From Cristatella mucedo (taxonomy: Eukaryota > Bryozoa > Phylactolaemata > Cristatellidae), in the NCBI GenBank assembly GCA_009760855.2, contig WPIO01000150.1, positions 64,001 to 128,000 on the forward strand: a stretch of 64,000 nucleotides of DNA, given 5' to 3'. Made by a program: the position numbers and the translations under genes. Below the pieces are notes generated by a model. It made no database searches and was not told where the DNA came from. It saw only the letters and a list, made by a program, of their open reading frames with translations. Shown piece by piece: positions 1-11,122 of the stretch; positions within the stretch are counted from its first letter, which is position 1, and each line of letters starts with the position of its first letter.

Positions 1-812
1 GGTAGCCTATGCAGGTCGTCGAGAAGTCGTGTGATGTGGCAACTGTGACGATAGCGATAGACAAGCCTAGTTGGAGAGTTTTGACCAAGCTGTAATCGCC
101 CGATTGCACATGCCGTTAAGCCAGCTAGCAGTGTGTTACAGAAGTCAAGACTGGATGTCACAAATACACGAATTCAACATATGATGTGGTATCCTCATCT
201 AAAAGAGCCTGAATTTTAGCTGTGTTCAGTAGCTGTAAGTAGGCAGACTTGATTGTAAAGCTGGTGTGGTCGTCTAACAAAAAGTCACTTTGGAACTAGA
301 AACATAGATTTTGTGCTGATTCAAGAAGAGATGTGCTTGAAGAGCCGATCATGGGCGTCAGCCTTTCCGATTTCTGAATCACACTTGCTTGCCCATAACT
401 AGTAAGTCAGTTGTGTCATCATTTCATTTTTAAAAATTGCTGCCACTCATGTGGAAATATCATAAATACATGCTGCAAGGGAGATGAAAGGATGTGATGT
501 CCTCCAAGACTGGGAAAGATCAAGGACAGTGTAAAACTGAGCGTCAGCCATATAGAAGTAAAAATCCAGATTGTGCTTGCCAACCAAATCGGGAAGAGGG
601 AGAGTATACACCGTAAAAAACCAGACCAATCATGGAGCCCAGAGGTACCCATATTTCAAAGGTACCTCGGATGATCTTTGTCCATTCACGTTGATATTCT
701 GGAGTCTCCGTCTGAGGTAGGACCTGAACCATTGCAGAGCAGTGCCAGTGATGCCCAGGCGAGATGGGTGGTGCTTAAGAAGGACTCCGTGGTCGAATAT
801 TTCAAAACTCCC
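1..812 (-). mobile_element. LINE A fragment, RT domain, antisense
   Basis: This is an old copy of the L2/CR1-like LINE A, read on the minus strand and cut by the window edge. It can be followed against the better copies at 46000-46560 and 50400-51100: the RT thumb and connection region lies near 1-330, and the FYADD region and the GVPQGS-like motif lie near 540-660. Many frameshifts break the frame, so no protein can be made. It stops abruptly near 812, where a plus-strand copy of the same family begins, so the two form a head-to-head pair covering overlapping parts of the element. Confidence 0.8.
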
Positions 813-1498
813 ACCAAAGACTTTGGAACGGGTCGTAGAGGATCAGCTGAACTGATGTATTGATACTTCAAACACTGCTAGTAACTTTCAGACAGGTTTC
901 AGGGCCAATCAATCCACACAAACAGCATCGCTTAGGGTGTACAACGACCAACTTAGCAATGCAGACATGGGTAGAGTATCTCTTTATGTTTTACTGTATC
1001 TTTCGGCCGCTTTTGATACTATCGATCGCCAAGTTCTTCTAGAGCACCTCTCATCTCGCCTGGGCAACACTGGAACTGCACGGAAATGCCTCACGTCCTA
1101 TTTCAGTGGGAGACTCCTTATTATTCACTTAAATCAACGAAAATCGTCCGAGGTACCACTGAAATATGGGGTACCTCAAATCTCCGTGCCTGGTCCGGTT
1201 ATTTTCACGGTTTATAGTCTCCCTCTTGCAGATGTAATCGTCAAGCACGATCAGGGCTTTCGCATCTATGCATGTGAGCTCAGTTGCATCTTTGCTTTAA
1301 TCCCTCCCAGCCTTCGAGTACCTATAATTCTCTAAAATCCCTTGCAGCATGTATTGAAGACATATGCACATGGATGGCAGCGAGTTTTTCTAAACCTAAT
1401 GGTAACACAAATGACGTATTAGTTATGGGCAAACCCAGTTTGATTCAAATACTGAAATGTCTAACGCTCAAAGTCGGCTTTGCCAGCATGTGTAGTAG
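813..1498 (+). mobile_element. LINE A fragment, N-terminal half of RT
   Basis: This plus-strand LINE A copy starts within the segment just before the RT fingers. It continues through the conserved L-DLSAAFDTID-type block (near 990-1030) and the GVPQ block (near 1170) to about 1498. There the same family restarts from an earlier element position. Frameshifts and stops are frequent. It is a dead copy, fused head-to-tail to the next one. Confidence 0.8.
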
Positions 1499-2998
1499 TG
1501 GACCAGTGAACTCATATATTGAAATTGTAATCCTTGCTAGTAAGTTCGTGTCTCGATTTAGAGCTGATCGCCCCACTGAGTCAGCATTGCTTAGGGTGTA
1601 CAACGACCTACTTAGTAATGCAGACATAGGTAAAGTGTATCTGCTTGATCTTACGGAAGCTTTTAATATTATCGCTCACAAAGTTCTTCTAGAGCGCCTC
1701 TCATCTCGCCTGGGCATCACCGGCACTGCTCTGCGATTGTTTAGGTCCTATCTCAGTTGGAGCCTACAGAGTGCTGACGTGAATAGACAAAGATCATCCG
1801 AGGCACCTCTGAAACATGGGGTACCTCAGTGCTCCATGCAAGGTTCTGTTCACGGTTTATACTCTCCCTCCTGCTAATGTGATTGCCAAGCACAATCTAT
1901 GCTGTCACTTCTATGCAGATGATACTCAGTTTCACCTTTGCTTTGATCCCTCCCACCCATCAAGGACCTCGAGTTCTGTCAACTCACTTGCAGCATGTAT
2001 TAATGGCATCCGCACATGGATGGCAGCGAATTTTCTAAAAACTAAACGATGATAGAACTAACTTACTAGTTATGGGGAAACCCAGTGTGATATAGCGATT
2101 GGAAAGGCTGACGCTCAACATTGGCTTTGCCAGCAGCATATCTCCCGTTGAATCAGCTCAAAATCTAGGCGTCATGTTCCAAAGTGACCTCTCGTTAGAC
2201 GACCACATCAGCACCATAGTTGTCTGCGGACTTTTATCCACATCACATTGCTAAAATTCGGGCTTGTTTAGATAAGGATACCACGTTTCAGTCGGTCCAT
2301 GCATTAGTGACATCCCGTCTTGAGTTGTGCGAATCAGTGCTAGCTGGCCTAACGGCTCGTGCAATCAGGCGATTACAGCTGCTGCAAAACTCCACAGCTA
2401 GGCTGGTCCGTCGTGAGGGTCGCTGTTGCCACATCAAACCACTTTTGGCCGACCTGCTCTGGCTACCAGTCAAGCAACGGATCGATTTCAAGGTTTAGTC
2501 TGTCACTTTTACATATCTTTATTCATTGGCTCTGGCCTATCTCTAAGATCTACTCCCCCACCAAGCTAAGCATCTCACCCCAAGCTTTTTGGAATCCAAC
2601 AGCCTGAAAATACCTCAAAAAAACCTCAAATCCTTTGGAGACCGTGTCTTTAATTCGTATGCTACCAAAGTCTGGAACTCACACCCGGCTTGCGGCACAA
2701 CATCCCTTGACTCGATCACATTTAAAAATAACTTCAAAACACACTTACTTAGACAGCATTTAGTAGGTCCCTGTGATTCGTGTTTGATGTGCTTATGGTT
2801 GCTGACACTGTGCATGCTGCCACTAACCTCATTTGCATGCTGACCCTGTGCATGTCACCCCTAACCATTTTATTCATGTTGTTTATCAAGCATGATATGA
2901 ATCACGATTCAATAACGTTTCCTTTTGCAGGAAAATGTAAGCGCCTAGAAAGAGACTTAGTTCTCTGGGGGCGCTTTATCAAATGCAAAATAATAAAG
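1499..2998 (+). mobile_element. LINE A copy, RT to 3' tail
   Basis: This is a 1.5 kb plus-strand copy. It runs from the region before RT (about 1505), through the FYADDTQ catalytic motif (about 1909-1930) and the C-terminal conserved block (HI.PLLADL.WLPVKQRIDFK, about 2430-2490), to the 3' UTR and a family-specific end at 2941-2997 with the GCGCTTTATCAAATGC-like terminus. The coding frame is broken several times. The terminal (ATT)n repeat is nearly gone, and an antisense copy of the same family abuts it. Confidence 0.85.
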
Positions 2999-3495
2999 CT
3001 GCCGAAAGCTCGAGCAAAACAAGAAGATAGACTATACTCATGTATGCATTCCTAAGTAGGTCGTTGTATACCCGAAGCGATGCTGATTCCCTTGAGCGAT
3101 TTACTCTAAAGCCAGATTGGAAGTTACTAGCAAGGTTTGAAGTTTTAATATATGAGTACAGCTGGTCAGCCACGAGTCGTCCAGCGTCTTTGTTATGAAT
3201 GTCAAAAGGGAGACTGGGCGGTAGTTGCTCAAGTTCTCTTGGTCTAGTACGGCTTTCTTGTGATTTAGCTTAACTATAGTTTGTTGAAAGGTGCTGGAAC
3301 ACATCCTGTGGCTAATGACATAATAATGATGTTACTTATTCATGGCAGCCACGGATCAATGCAAGGTAGGAGCAGGACAGTGGGAAAAGGGTCAAAAATA
3401 CTTGTCTTCTTCGATTGGGAAATGAACTTGAGGACAAATTATCACTCTAACTCCGAGTCCTATCTTAAAGGGTTCAGGAACCTGGCGGCTCAATA
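2999..3495 (-). mobile_element. LINE A fragment, pre-RT and early RT
   Basis: This minus-strand piece of LINE A abuts the tail of the previous copy. It corresponds to 46570-46990 of the longest copy: the LSAAFD region lies near 3000, followed by the ANHS-ESA-LRVYND block and the linker upstream of RT. It has no intact frame. It is the fourth LINE A segment in a row and closes the nested cluster at the left edge of the window. Confidence 0.75.
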
Positions 3496-3838
3496 GTTGC
3501 AAACTAGAATGTAGCGAAAGCCCGATTACATATAATCTAGATATCATTAGCTGGTCATGGTGTTTCTTAAAATCACTAATTGGGTATTTGTACTTTTGAT
3601 TCCAAAATAAGTGTTCAGCTTATGCCTTTTTCATTTAATGTAGCCTCTCGGCAACAGTAAAGAAAACTGTACTTCGTCGAAGACGCACTTTTATTAGACT
3701 AAAGAATGCCAGCTCTTGATCATACGGCTTCAAATGCAACAGAAAGACGTCTGTAAGTAGGGGCAGCATCTTGTGTTACTCATTTGCCATGATTAGAGGG
3801 TGGTCGATTAACATGTGTATCAATCTCTTTCTACCATC
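3496..3838. other. Stretch with no recognised feature
   Basis: I see no coding signal, repeat match or low-complexity tract in this AT-rich segment, which lies between two LINE A fragments. Confidence 0.4.
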
Positions 3839-4114
3839 GAGTTTCTCAAATTCTCTCAACTGTCTATTTACGTGCATTACTGGCTTTCACATTGTTTGAT
3901 GCTTTCCTAAATTGAACGATGATAAAACAAACTTACTGGTTATTTGTGAATTCAGATTTATCAGAAAATAGCCTTGTATCTTCACTGCAATTCCTAACAC
4001 AAATTGGAACAATTATTTAAATGCCAACCGAACTCTTATATTGAAACTTCAAACGTATGCTCTGAATGTCTGGTCTCAAAGCGAATCACTACAAATAGCA
4101 TCACTACGCTGGAA
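3839..4114 (+). mobile_element. Scattered LINE A scraps beside the Ty3 element
   Basis: Two short plus-strand matches to LINE A are visible. One, near 3840-3955, includes the block after FYADD (AAACGATGATAAAAC-like). The other, near 4028-4110, matches the segment before RT (ATATTGAAACTTCAAA-like). They are out of element order. The second runs up to the left LTR of the Ty3/Gypsy element, which suggests that element landed in or next to a LINE A copy; I could not find the LINE continuing on the far side. Confidence 0.55.
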
Positions 4115-4247
4115 TGATAAGACACAGCACAACGAACAGACCACGTTTATCGGCAACCATCTTACGTCGGCTCCAGGACCGCACCATGAGCGAGGCCTCT
4201 CCTGATTGGTCACGTTGTTGTGGCTCTGTCCGATAGCTCTGTTATCA
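4115..4247 (-). repeat. 3' LTR of the Ty3/Gypsy element
   Basis: This 133 bp long terminal repeat starts TGATAAGAC and ends GTTATCA on the plus strand, giving the usual TG..CA ends. By eye it is about 89% identical to the copy at 6755-6886. It is very short for a Gypsy LTR. Confidence 0.85.
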
Positions 4248-4262
4248 CACCTTCCCCCATAT
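4248..4262 (-). other. Polypurine tract next to the 3' LTR
   Basis: On the minus strand the sequence ATATGGGGGAAGGTG lies directly before the LTR start TGATAAC. A purine-rich run here is where plus-strand DNA synthesis is primed in LTR elements. Its position supports both the LTR boundary and the element orientation. Confidence 0.7.
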
Positions 4263-4374
4263 AGGAACTGTTTCATTTTCAAAGATCTAGCCTTCGGACC
4301 GGCTATACCAGCCGGCCAGACCTTGTTGTCGTTTGACCTAGAGAGGTGTGCATTTCATTGGTAATACTTGGAGA

Positions 4375-5285
4375 CTAATCTTGAACTGCATGCGTAGGTT
4401 TTGGTAGATATAGGAAACTGCCAGGATATTCGCTGTTGGTGACCTGTGGATCGGTGTCAATCGGTCGAAGATGCCTCCGGTTCCGCCAAAGAGTGCTGCC
4501 ATTGTCAGTCTGCACGACCAACGACTGAGGTGTACTTGCTTGAGCTGTCACCGGTGCATGTGTGCACCAGCTGTCTTCACCATCAGTCCGCACTAATACC
4601 GGTTTGCCAGGTTGAAGAGGTGGAAGTGGGCTGCAGAATGACGGCGATCGTGGTAGTGCTGTTGAAGCTCTTTTTTACTGTCGTCGTTGAGTTGAACCTT
4701 TTCCTTTGCAGGCTATTGTGTTTCGACCAGACGAGGGAGCACTGGCAACGTAGTCCCAATCTGACGTCCCATGATCAGTTGTGCCGGACTGAAGCCTGCA
4801 GAGGTGCATGGCGTCGACCTCTGCATCATTAATGCAAGGCACGGATCAGGCTGCCACACATTAGAATTGACAGTTTGCGCCACCTTTTCCACTTCACCGT
4901 TCGCTTGTGAAAAATGTGGGCTGGTCGTAGCATGTTTAAACCCATATCGTCTCGAGAAATCACCCAATTCGTGAGATGAAATTCGTAGACCATTGTCAGA
5001 CTGCAACGACTCTGGTATGCCCCAGCTAGCATATATGGTCTGCAATTTGGCAACAACTTCTTTGGTCATCGATTTAGATACTGGAGTGATTTCCATATAG
5101 CTGGAGTAAAAGTTGGAAACAATCAGGTGCCGTCGTCCCTCATGTTCGAAGAGATCGGCGGCGACTTGTTGCCATGGAACACTGGTCAACGGTGTAGGGA
5201 TGAGTGGCTCGTGTAGTTGTCTCCTCTGGTACTTTTGACAGAAGCTTTCACGAACCACTGCTTGATTTAAGCACTCCTTTTCCAC
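4375..5285 (-). pseudogene. Ty3/Gypsy integrase remnant
   Basis: The minus-strand frame from about 5285 to 4713 encodes an integrase of the kind found in Ty3/Gypsy elements. It has PWQQVAADLFEHEG (first catalytic Asp), LQSDNGLRISS (second Asp) and SQANGEVEKVAQ (catalytic Glu), spaced as in a D,D35E core. After a frame change, 4593-4375 carries the C-terminal part ending WRNRRHLRPI, a motif typical of this integrase family. The zinc-binding HHCC region is mostly missing, apart from a CQKYQRRQ-like piece. The frame breaks make it a pseudogene, though the three acidic residues are still present. Confidence 0.85.
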
Positions 5286-5700
5286 AAAAGGTGCACTTTG
5301 CCGTTGGGCTTCAGGACGGGTACGATTGGGGACACCACTCGGTTGGCTCCGATACACGTTCCATGATGCCGTTCTTCTCCATTCCAAATTCGCCCTTTAC
5401 CAAAGGGAACAGCGGTCAGGGTATGCGGCGGGCTGTATGTATGCAGTACGGTTCCACATCAGGTTTGTGACGAGTTTTCACCGGCTGACATCGCATCAAT
5501 CCGATCTCTCCAAATGCTGGGTCTCGAAAAGTAATCTCCTCTATGTTCAATCAGTCCCGTGCACAGACAAGCTTGTCGGCTGAGGAGATTATTTCTTGCT
5601 CCAGTGACTACGTAGACTTGCAGAAGATAAATCACTCTTTCTGCTTTAACCTCGCTTTGAATTTACCCTTACAAGCCAGGCGGTAGACGATGCTGTGTAA
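5286..5700 (-). pseudogene. Protease and first RT block of the Ty3/Gypsy element, truncated
   Basis: Minus-strand pieces in shifting frames read KGKFKARLKQ and NLLSRQACLCTGLI (downstream part of the protease/linker), then GEIGLMRCQPVK and TARRIPFPL, and then MERVSEPTEWC near 5330, which is the start of the RT fingers. The RT sequence then stops near 5285 and integrase sequence begins, so the palm with its YxDD motif and all of RNase H are missing. Several stops and frameshifts lie inside this stretch. Confidence 0.65.
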
Positions 5701-5791
5701 TTTTGCTGCTGTTGACTCGAGGCGAGGTGGTCTTAGCAGTCAACCGCATGTGTCTTCCACAATGACAGTTACGTCAGCACTAATATATATT

Positions 5792-6645
5792 TTAGGCGGA
5801 ACGTTCATTCCATACCCGAACGAATTCACTTGCCAGGGTGATGATGCCCTTGCCGACTGGCACTCCACCGCTACAGCTTTGTAACGGCATCCACCATGTA
5901 GTTCTTACCGTCGGATTCAGCCGTGATCTTATTTTAGCGTCGGGTTTTATGCTTGACTTGCACTCCCCTGCATAGTGGTCCAACTTCCCACAGGTATTGC
6001 CACGGCGGTCTCGAGCTGGGCAGTTTGCAGATGTGTGAGCCGAGTTACAGTTCCGGCAGCTGTTGGCTTCTTTTACGTCATCGAAATTCTGAACTCTCCT
6101 ACGGTCTGTGCGGCTGCTAGCCTCTAAAACGCAGGGCTCAGGACAATCGGCGGACTGTGGTCGCCCACGAACCTCAAAGACATCTGAAACCAGGTGCTGC
6201 AGACTCAGCTGTGATTTTACCGTCTCCGTCTGACACGCCTTTTGTACTGCCACAGTTAACGTAAGGTCGGGGATAAGTTGCAGGGCTTCGGAAAGTTTAA
6301 GGTCGGACAAGTCCAAATCCAGGTGATCTCGGACCAACTCATCTTTCATTGAGCCGAATTCACAGTGCGAAGCTAAATCAAGTAGTGTGCCTGATGACAG
6401 CAGCAGTCGAACATAGCCTGATCGTGGATAATTCTCCTCCGCGGTATGAAATAATGATCAAACTTGCCCAAGATGATATCCAACGTCTTCACTTGGTCGA
6501 CCTTACAGGTAAAAGTGTCGTAAATCGCTTCAGCTTGCGCCCCCACGGTGTACAAGAGCGTACTTATCTGTACGTTCTGTTCCTCCGCCGTCAAATTCGT
6601 TGCCGTCACATATTTGCGAAAACGATTTCTCCAAGCCGGCTATAA
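5792..6645 (-). pseudogene. Ty3/Gypsy gag with zinc knuckles
   Basis: The minus-strand frame 6349-5792 encodes the C-terminal part of Gag. It holds two degraded CCHC knuckles, CRNCNSAHTSANC (one residue short) and a second reading CGKLDHYAGEC with its first Cys replaced by Gly. Such knuckles bind RNA in the capsid. The frame 6609-6373 gives the upstream capsid part (QISTLLYTVGAQAEAIYDTF, KFDHYFIPRR). The two are separated by a frame break near 6350-6372. It is likely non-functional. Confidence 0.8.
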
Positions 6646-6754
6646 CGCCGGCTCATCAAATGTGAATTCCACTGGAGGGTTGCACTTGGCCACGTTGCCG
6701 ATCTCGTTGATTTTCAGGGCGAAACTCTATAATTCCACCGCTATCCCAGTGTAA

Positions 6755-6886
6755 TGATAAGACGTAGCACAACGAACAGACCTCGTTTATTGGCAACCAT
6801 CTTATGTCGGCTCCAGGACCGAACTGTGAGCGAGGCCTCTCCTGATTGGTCACGTTTTGTGGCTCAGCCATATAGCTCTGCTATCA
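6755..6886 (-). repeat. 5' LTR of the Ty3/Gypsy element
   Basis: This 132 bp copy of the LTR at 4115-4247 starts TGATAAGAC and ends CTATCA on the plus strand. In element orientation it precedes gag. About 15 differences from the other LTR (counted by eye) suggest an insertion that is not recent. Confidence 0.85.
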
Positions 6887-7820
6887 AAATGCTACTCGTG
6901 ATTTTACGACCTTATCAGAAACTTAGAGTGAGGTTATGCCTCGATGCTCGTTTGGCTTGATTGTCGCGAAGCTCGTCAGACTCTTTTGTAATAAATCTTG
7001 TTGCCAAGGCGGCAACCACCGTCCTACTAAAGTGATTGCACACTCATAACCTGCGAGCTTACAAGATTTTCCAAGGCCACTACATACATGTGCGGCTACG
7101 AAACTAATGTTGAGTACAAAGAGGCCAAGTCATGAAGGCCCTCGAAGGAGGTTGGTTATCTGAGGCCAATGAGGCCGGATACTGCCTAGCTAGTACTCTG
7201 CTCTGGCATAACCCTCGCTAAGTTATTTATCGTTTGATCTGGCCAAATTGATTTTTCATGGCTTGTTTCTCCTGTTTAGTACGGGTCGTAGCTCAAGCTG
7301 TGGCCCGCATTAATTTTGAGAACTGATATCAGGTGCTTGTAAGAAAAAACAGCACTAGAAAGGGAGGGACGATAAGCGTCTATCCCTATAATACCTGCAT
7401 GCCTCTTGCAACGGTTTGCTTGTTTTCTTTCCGCACGGACTCCACCGGCAGGGCACGCCAGTTTTTTTGGCTGCATCGAGCTCACTTTCAGTAAGCCTAT
7501 ACTTCACCGAGTGGTCTCAACTTGACCTGTAATCAGCTCTGTCTGACACACGAAAAAAGGTCTATATGGAGCCACGGATAACTGCTTATGTCACCTGTTA
7601 TTTGGCCAATTGAACGTTTCCAATGCCACATCAGATGCGGCTATACGAACTCTCGTGCACTGAGCTTCACTTTGAATGCAAATTTGTATCCAGTGGCTTG
7701 CCTAAGCTCGGGTAGTTGGGTGACCACATGAGTATCTTATTTGCGTAGGCAACCAAGTTTGTCGTCAATAGCACCCATCCACGAGTGCTTCCATCCTGAT
7801 CAGAGCACAGTGCAAGGTAA
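6887..7820. other. Intergenic stretch, nothing recognised
   Basis: No exon, transposon motif or long repeat could be recognised here. A 69-residue minus-strand open frame at 7276-7485 has no motif I know and is probably chance. Confidence 0.4.
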
Positions 7821-8240
7821 CGGCGTCATCCCTCCAAGCAAAGCTGCTTCATTCTTCCGTGCCTACACATTATTGGCGACAGAAGCTTTAGCTCTGTAGG
7901 TCCTAGACTGTGGAACTCGCTTCCACAATTCTTAGGCAACAACAACTAAGGCCCTGCTGCCGACTATGGTTCATCCTTTTCATTGGTTCTGAGCTGCTAC
8001 TCCCATGCTACTCACTACCTTAACTGCTCTTCTGACTCTGCTATGCTTCCCAGTTTATCTATTTTGCGTGAGATGAAGTCTGTTGGCCGATATGGATCAA
8101 GTGCAATATTATTATTGGCCACCGAATGCGTACCGAAAGCCACTTAAGCTGTGAGTGCACTATACACAACTATCATGCCTAACACTCCCAGCCTTCGTGG
8201 TTCTTAGGAGTTACAGACGGAGATACATTACAACACATCA
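7821..8240 (+). mobile_element. LINE B 3' end
   Basis: This is the C-terminal end and 3' UTR of the second L2/CR1-like family. The tract near 7865-7925 (ACAGAAGCTTTAGCTCTG..TGGAACTCGCTTCC) corresponds to the conserved R-LWNSLP-like block. It is followed by the UTR CTGCTGCCGACTATGG..CTGCTACTCCCATGCTACTC and the terminus AGTTACAGACGGAGATACATT. The same 3' end appears inverted at 20640-20905, 39829-40085 and 58205-58465. The frame is broken. A 27 bp insert interrupts it at 8088-8114. Confidence 0.75.
8088..8114 (+). repeat. Tiny LINE A tail inserted in the LINE B 3' UTR
   Basis: The 27 bp here end ATCAAGTGCAATATTATTAT, which is the terminal sequence of LINE A. They are absent at the same point in the LINE B copies at 20640 and 58205. 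The insert is flanked by TTGGCC on both sides (8082-8087 and 8115-8120), like a short target site duplication. It looks like an extremely 5'-truncated LINE A insertion. Confidence 0.5.
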
Positions 8241-10275
8241 TAATCAACTCCTCGACCACTAATGCCTATTGCAGAGTAGGTCGGGTCGTAGACATACTCA
8301 CTATCAGTGGCAGCTAACAACTCTTTCCCATGACTCTGCTTAAGCAGGTCGTCGTTCGAGGAGCTTTGTAGCATCCTTCCCTGGTGTAGTTTGATTGCTT
8401 GTGGGTGGATACCCCTCCTTTCCTAAACAGCTGTTTGGAGCATCATCGAGAGGGGCCGTTGCACAGCTGTGGTCTGCTTCTAATGAGGCTTTGACACGGC
8501 GGATAACCTGCTGGTGAACAGATGGTGGATTCACCATCAGGGTCGGCCAAGACGCAGGGGCAGTCGATCGGGAGAGAGGGGTGAGTGAAGTCATGCTCTC
8601 TCTGCTCTGTGAGTTATATAATAAATGGTTGGTGTTGGTTATGGTCCAGCGTTATGTAAGCCGAACCACATTTGGCTAACTATTGTCAGAGCAAAGGTTC
8701 GTCAAATTACGTAATGTGTGACCATAGAGCTACAATCACAGCTAAGACAGGTATTCTGATCGGCATGCAAGGGCAGCCGATGAGGGTTGCAGTCTCACTG
8801 GATTGCCAAGAAGTTAAACAAGCAGCCCCCTTGTTTTACCATGGCAATAATTAACCCCAATCCTAGTATGCTGGTAGCGATTGTGCATGTTACTAAGAAC
8901 CATCTGACCATACTTCCTTTACTGCAGTGGTAAAGTATCTAGAACGGTGTTAGGTTCAACGAAAGAGGGCACTAGAATAAAGTATCAAAACTGAATCCCC
9001 ACCGACCATTGTAAAATCATTAAACTTTAGGACCATAGTGGCCATCATGGTTCAAATACCGTCAGTAGTGGGTGTAGGGTAATACAGAGAATATGGGAGG
9101 TTACATGCTTACAGATCTCAACGAATAGGTAAAGCTGGGTTTTTGGCGATAACAGCAGCTCAAGAGAGAGAATATTCCAAGAAGAATTTGGGCCACAGAC
9201 CAAACCCTGCAATGATCCTTACCCCCCCCCCCCCAATGGCGGAGAAAAGTGAAAATGTACAAACTTGAATCTTTCACTAAGGTTGGACACAATCCAGTAA
9301 TGCTGCAGATACGAATATAACAACCAGCCCGCAGGAACTATCCTGTAATGGTTATAATGGAAGTTCTATGCTAAGCCACAATGGTTAAGCTTTTTAAGCT
9401 ACAATTAAACTAGCAAAGAGTCGTATTAGCCGAATATGATGTTGATATGGCTCAGTAACATAAATCGCATCTGCTAAGTCGAGAAATAGTGAAGCCTTTA
9501 AATAGGTGCTTTAACATAAACACCGAGGCTAAAAGATTGTACAGCTAGGTGCAGGTTAGATAAAATAGGTCATCTTAATGCATTTTGAAAGCACCAGGAT
9601 CCTAAAGTAGGCATGAAAGGCCGTGTGCTCTATAGAATGAGTACGAAGTTATTTCTCTGTGCAGCCATTGTGACAGACCACAATTTCAAAAGGCCAGAGC
9701 TTCTCTTAAAGATTACGCACGGTAGGCCATTTGAAATTAACAGTGATAAAGACTTGCCATCACTCAATACAAAGCCAAGATTAAAGGACGTTAGCTTTAT
9801 AATGCAAGCCCACCCGTGAAATATAGCAAACAGCCATTTATAATATTGAAAACCAGCTGTTAAAAAGGAAAGCATGGCTTTTCAGTGTCTGGGAATTTTT
9901 TTTTCGAAGTCAGGCTGTTTAGGAATGTTCAAAGTTCACATTACTAGCTTGCTCAAATAAGTAGGTTAAAATAAAACTTTCAATAGTAGTGCAATTATGT
10001 GGCTATGGCTACCATAAATTGAAGGGATTTTGGACCTCCCGGAAATAGAGTTTGAAAGGTACAGCCGGCACCAGTGTAGCTTGCTGCCTGTGTAACTGAA
10101 TCCGTAAATTTAGCTAAACTGTAGAAAATAGCAGACGATTGTGCAAAACTCATACCACACTCAGGGAGGCTGGTCCATATTAGTCTCTCATTCACAGCAG
10201 TTTAATTCTGCCAGAGAAAACGTTTGTTCGACAAAAAAAAAGCATATCGTACCCACAAACCGCATTCGTGAGTTA
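8241..10275. other. Intergenic stretch with an unassigned minus-strand frame
   Basis: No recognised gene or transposon is present in these 2 kb. The minus-strand open frame 8594-8340 (84 residues, rich in Pro, Ser and Thr, with a PPSVHQQVIRRVKASLEADH segment) has no motif I can place and no visible splice-site context. A run of 13 C lies at 9222-9234. Other frames are short and lack motifs. Confidence 0.4.
9222..9234. repeat. Poly-C run
   Basis: Thirteen consecutive C residues form a mononucleotide tract, likely length-variable. Confidence 0.9.
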
Positions 10276-11122
10276 TAATGATAACAATAATAATGCACTT
10301 GACAAAGCGCCCTCAGAGAACTCAATCTCTCTCTAGTCGCATTCACATTTGCTTCAAAGGAAAATGCCATTGAATGGTGAGTAATATCATGCTTGATAAA
10401 TAAACAAACTGAATTACATGGTTAGGGGTGACCTGCAAAGGGTCAGCATGCAAATGTGGTTAGTGGCAGCATGCACAGTGTCAGCATACATGGTCACGTG
10501 AAGGAGGAATCACAGGGACCCACTAATGCTGTCCTAAATAGGTGTGTTTTTAAGTTCTTTTAAAATATGATTAAGTCATGGGATGTTCTGACGCAATTCG
10601 GGACGGAGTTGCAGGCTTTGGGAGCACGTGAACTAAATGCACAGTCACCAAAGGATTTGAGGTTTGTAAGAGGTATTTGTAGACTGCTGGATTTCGAAAA
10701 GCAGGTAGAACGATACTTTGCCTGATGGGGTAGTATATCTGAGAGATAGGCTGGAGCCAAAGAATGAAGTGACCTAAAAGTGAGTGACAAAACCTTGAAG
10801 TCGATCCGTTGCTTGACCGGTAGCCAGTGCAGGTTGGCGAGAACTGGTGCGATGTGGCAACTGAGCTTCTCACGACAAACTAGCCTAGCTGCAGAGTTTT
10901 GCACCATTTGCACTTGCCTGATCGCACATGCTGGTAGGCCAGTAAGTGGAGAGTTGCAGAAGTTGAGACGGGATGTCACGAATGCATGGACCAACTTGGA
11001 CGTGGTATCCTAATCTAAACAAGCTCGAATTTTAGCAATGTTATGAGGCTGAAAATAGTCAGATTTGACTGTGTAGATTGGATTTGACATGGTCGTCTAA
11101 CGAGAGGTCGCTTTGGAATATA
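10276..11122 (-). mobile_element. LINE A, 5'-truncated copy
   Basis: This minus-strand copy contains the 3' 850 bp of LINE A. The (ATT)n tail lies at 10276-10292 and the GCGC..CTCAGAGAACTCAATCTC terminus follows. The 3' UTR precedes a C-terminal RT frame at 10994-10560 of 144 residues with few disruptions. That frame has SRLNFCNSPLTGLPACAIRQ, HIAPVLANLHWLPVKQRIDF and SPNLxSF-like blocks found just after the RT thumb. The copy ends near 11122. Confidence 0.85.

Larger units (their letters stand above)
4115..6886 (-). mobile_element. Ty3/Gypsy LTR retrotransposon, internally deleted
   Basis: This 2.8 kb element is read on the minus strand. It has a right (5') LTR at 6755-6886, a gag region with zinc knuckles, a short protease/early-RT remnant, an integrase, a polypurine tract and a left (3') LTR at 4115-4247. 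A complete Ty3/Gypsy element is usually about 5 kb. Here most of RT and all of RNase H are absent, with a junction near 5285. Frameshifts also break gag-pol. It cannot be autonomous. The flanks TGGAA and AAATG do not form a clean target duplication. Confidence 0.85.

Noticed and set aside
1-1498. Twin-priming (single insertion with 5' inversion) for the first two LINE A segments
   Set aside because: The minus and plus segments cover overlapping parts of the element instead of adjoining parts, so two insertions fit better.
4771-5583. Plus-strand frames over the Ty3/Gypsy integrase
   Set aside because: They are antisense to the integrase and RT remnants.
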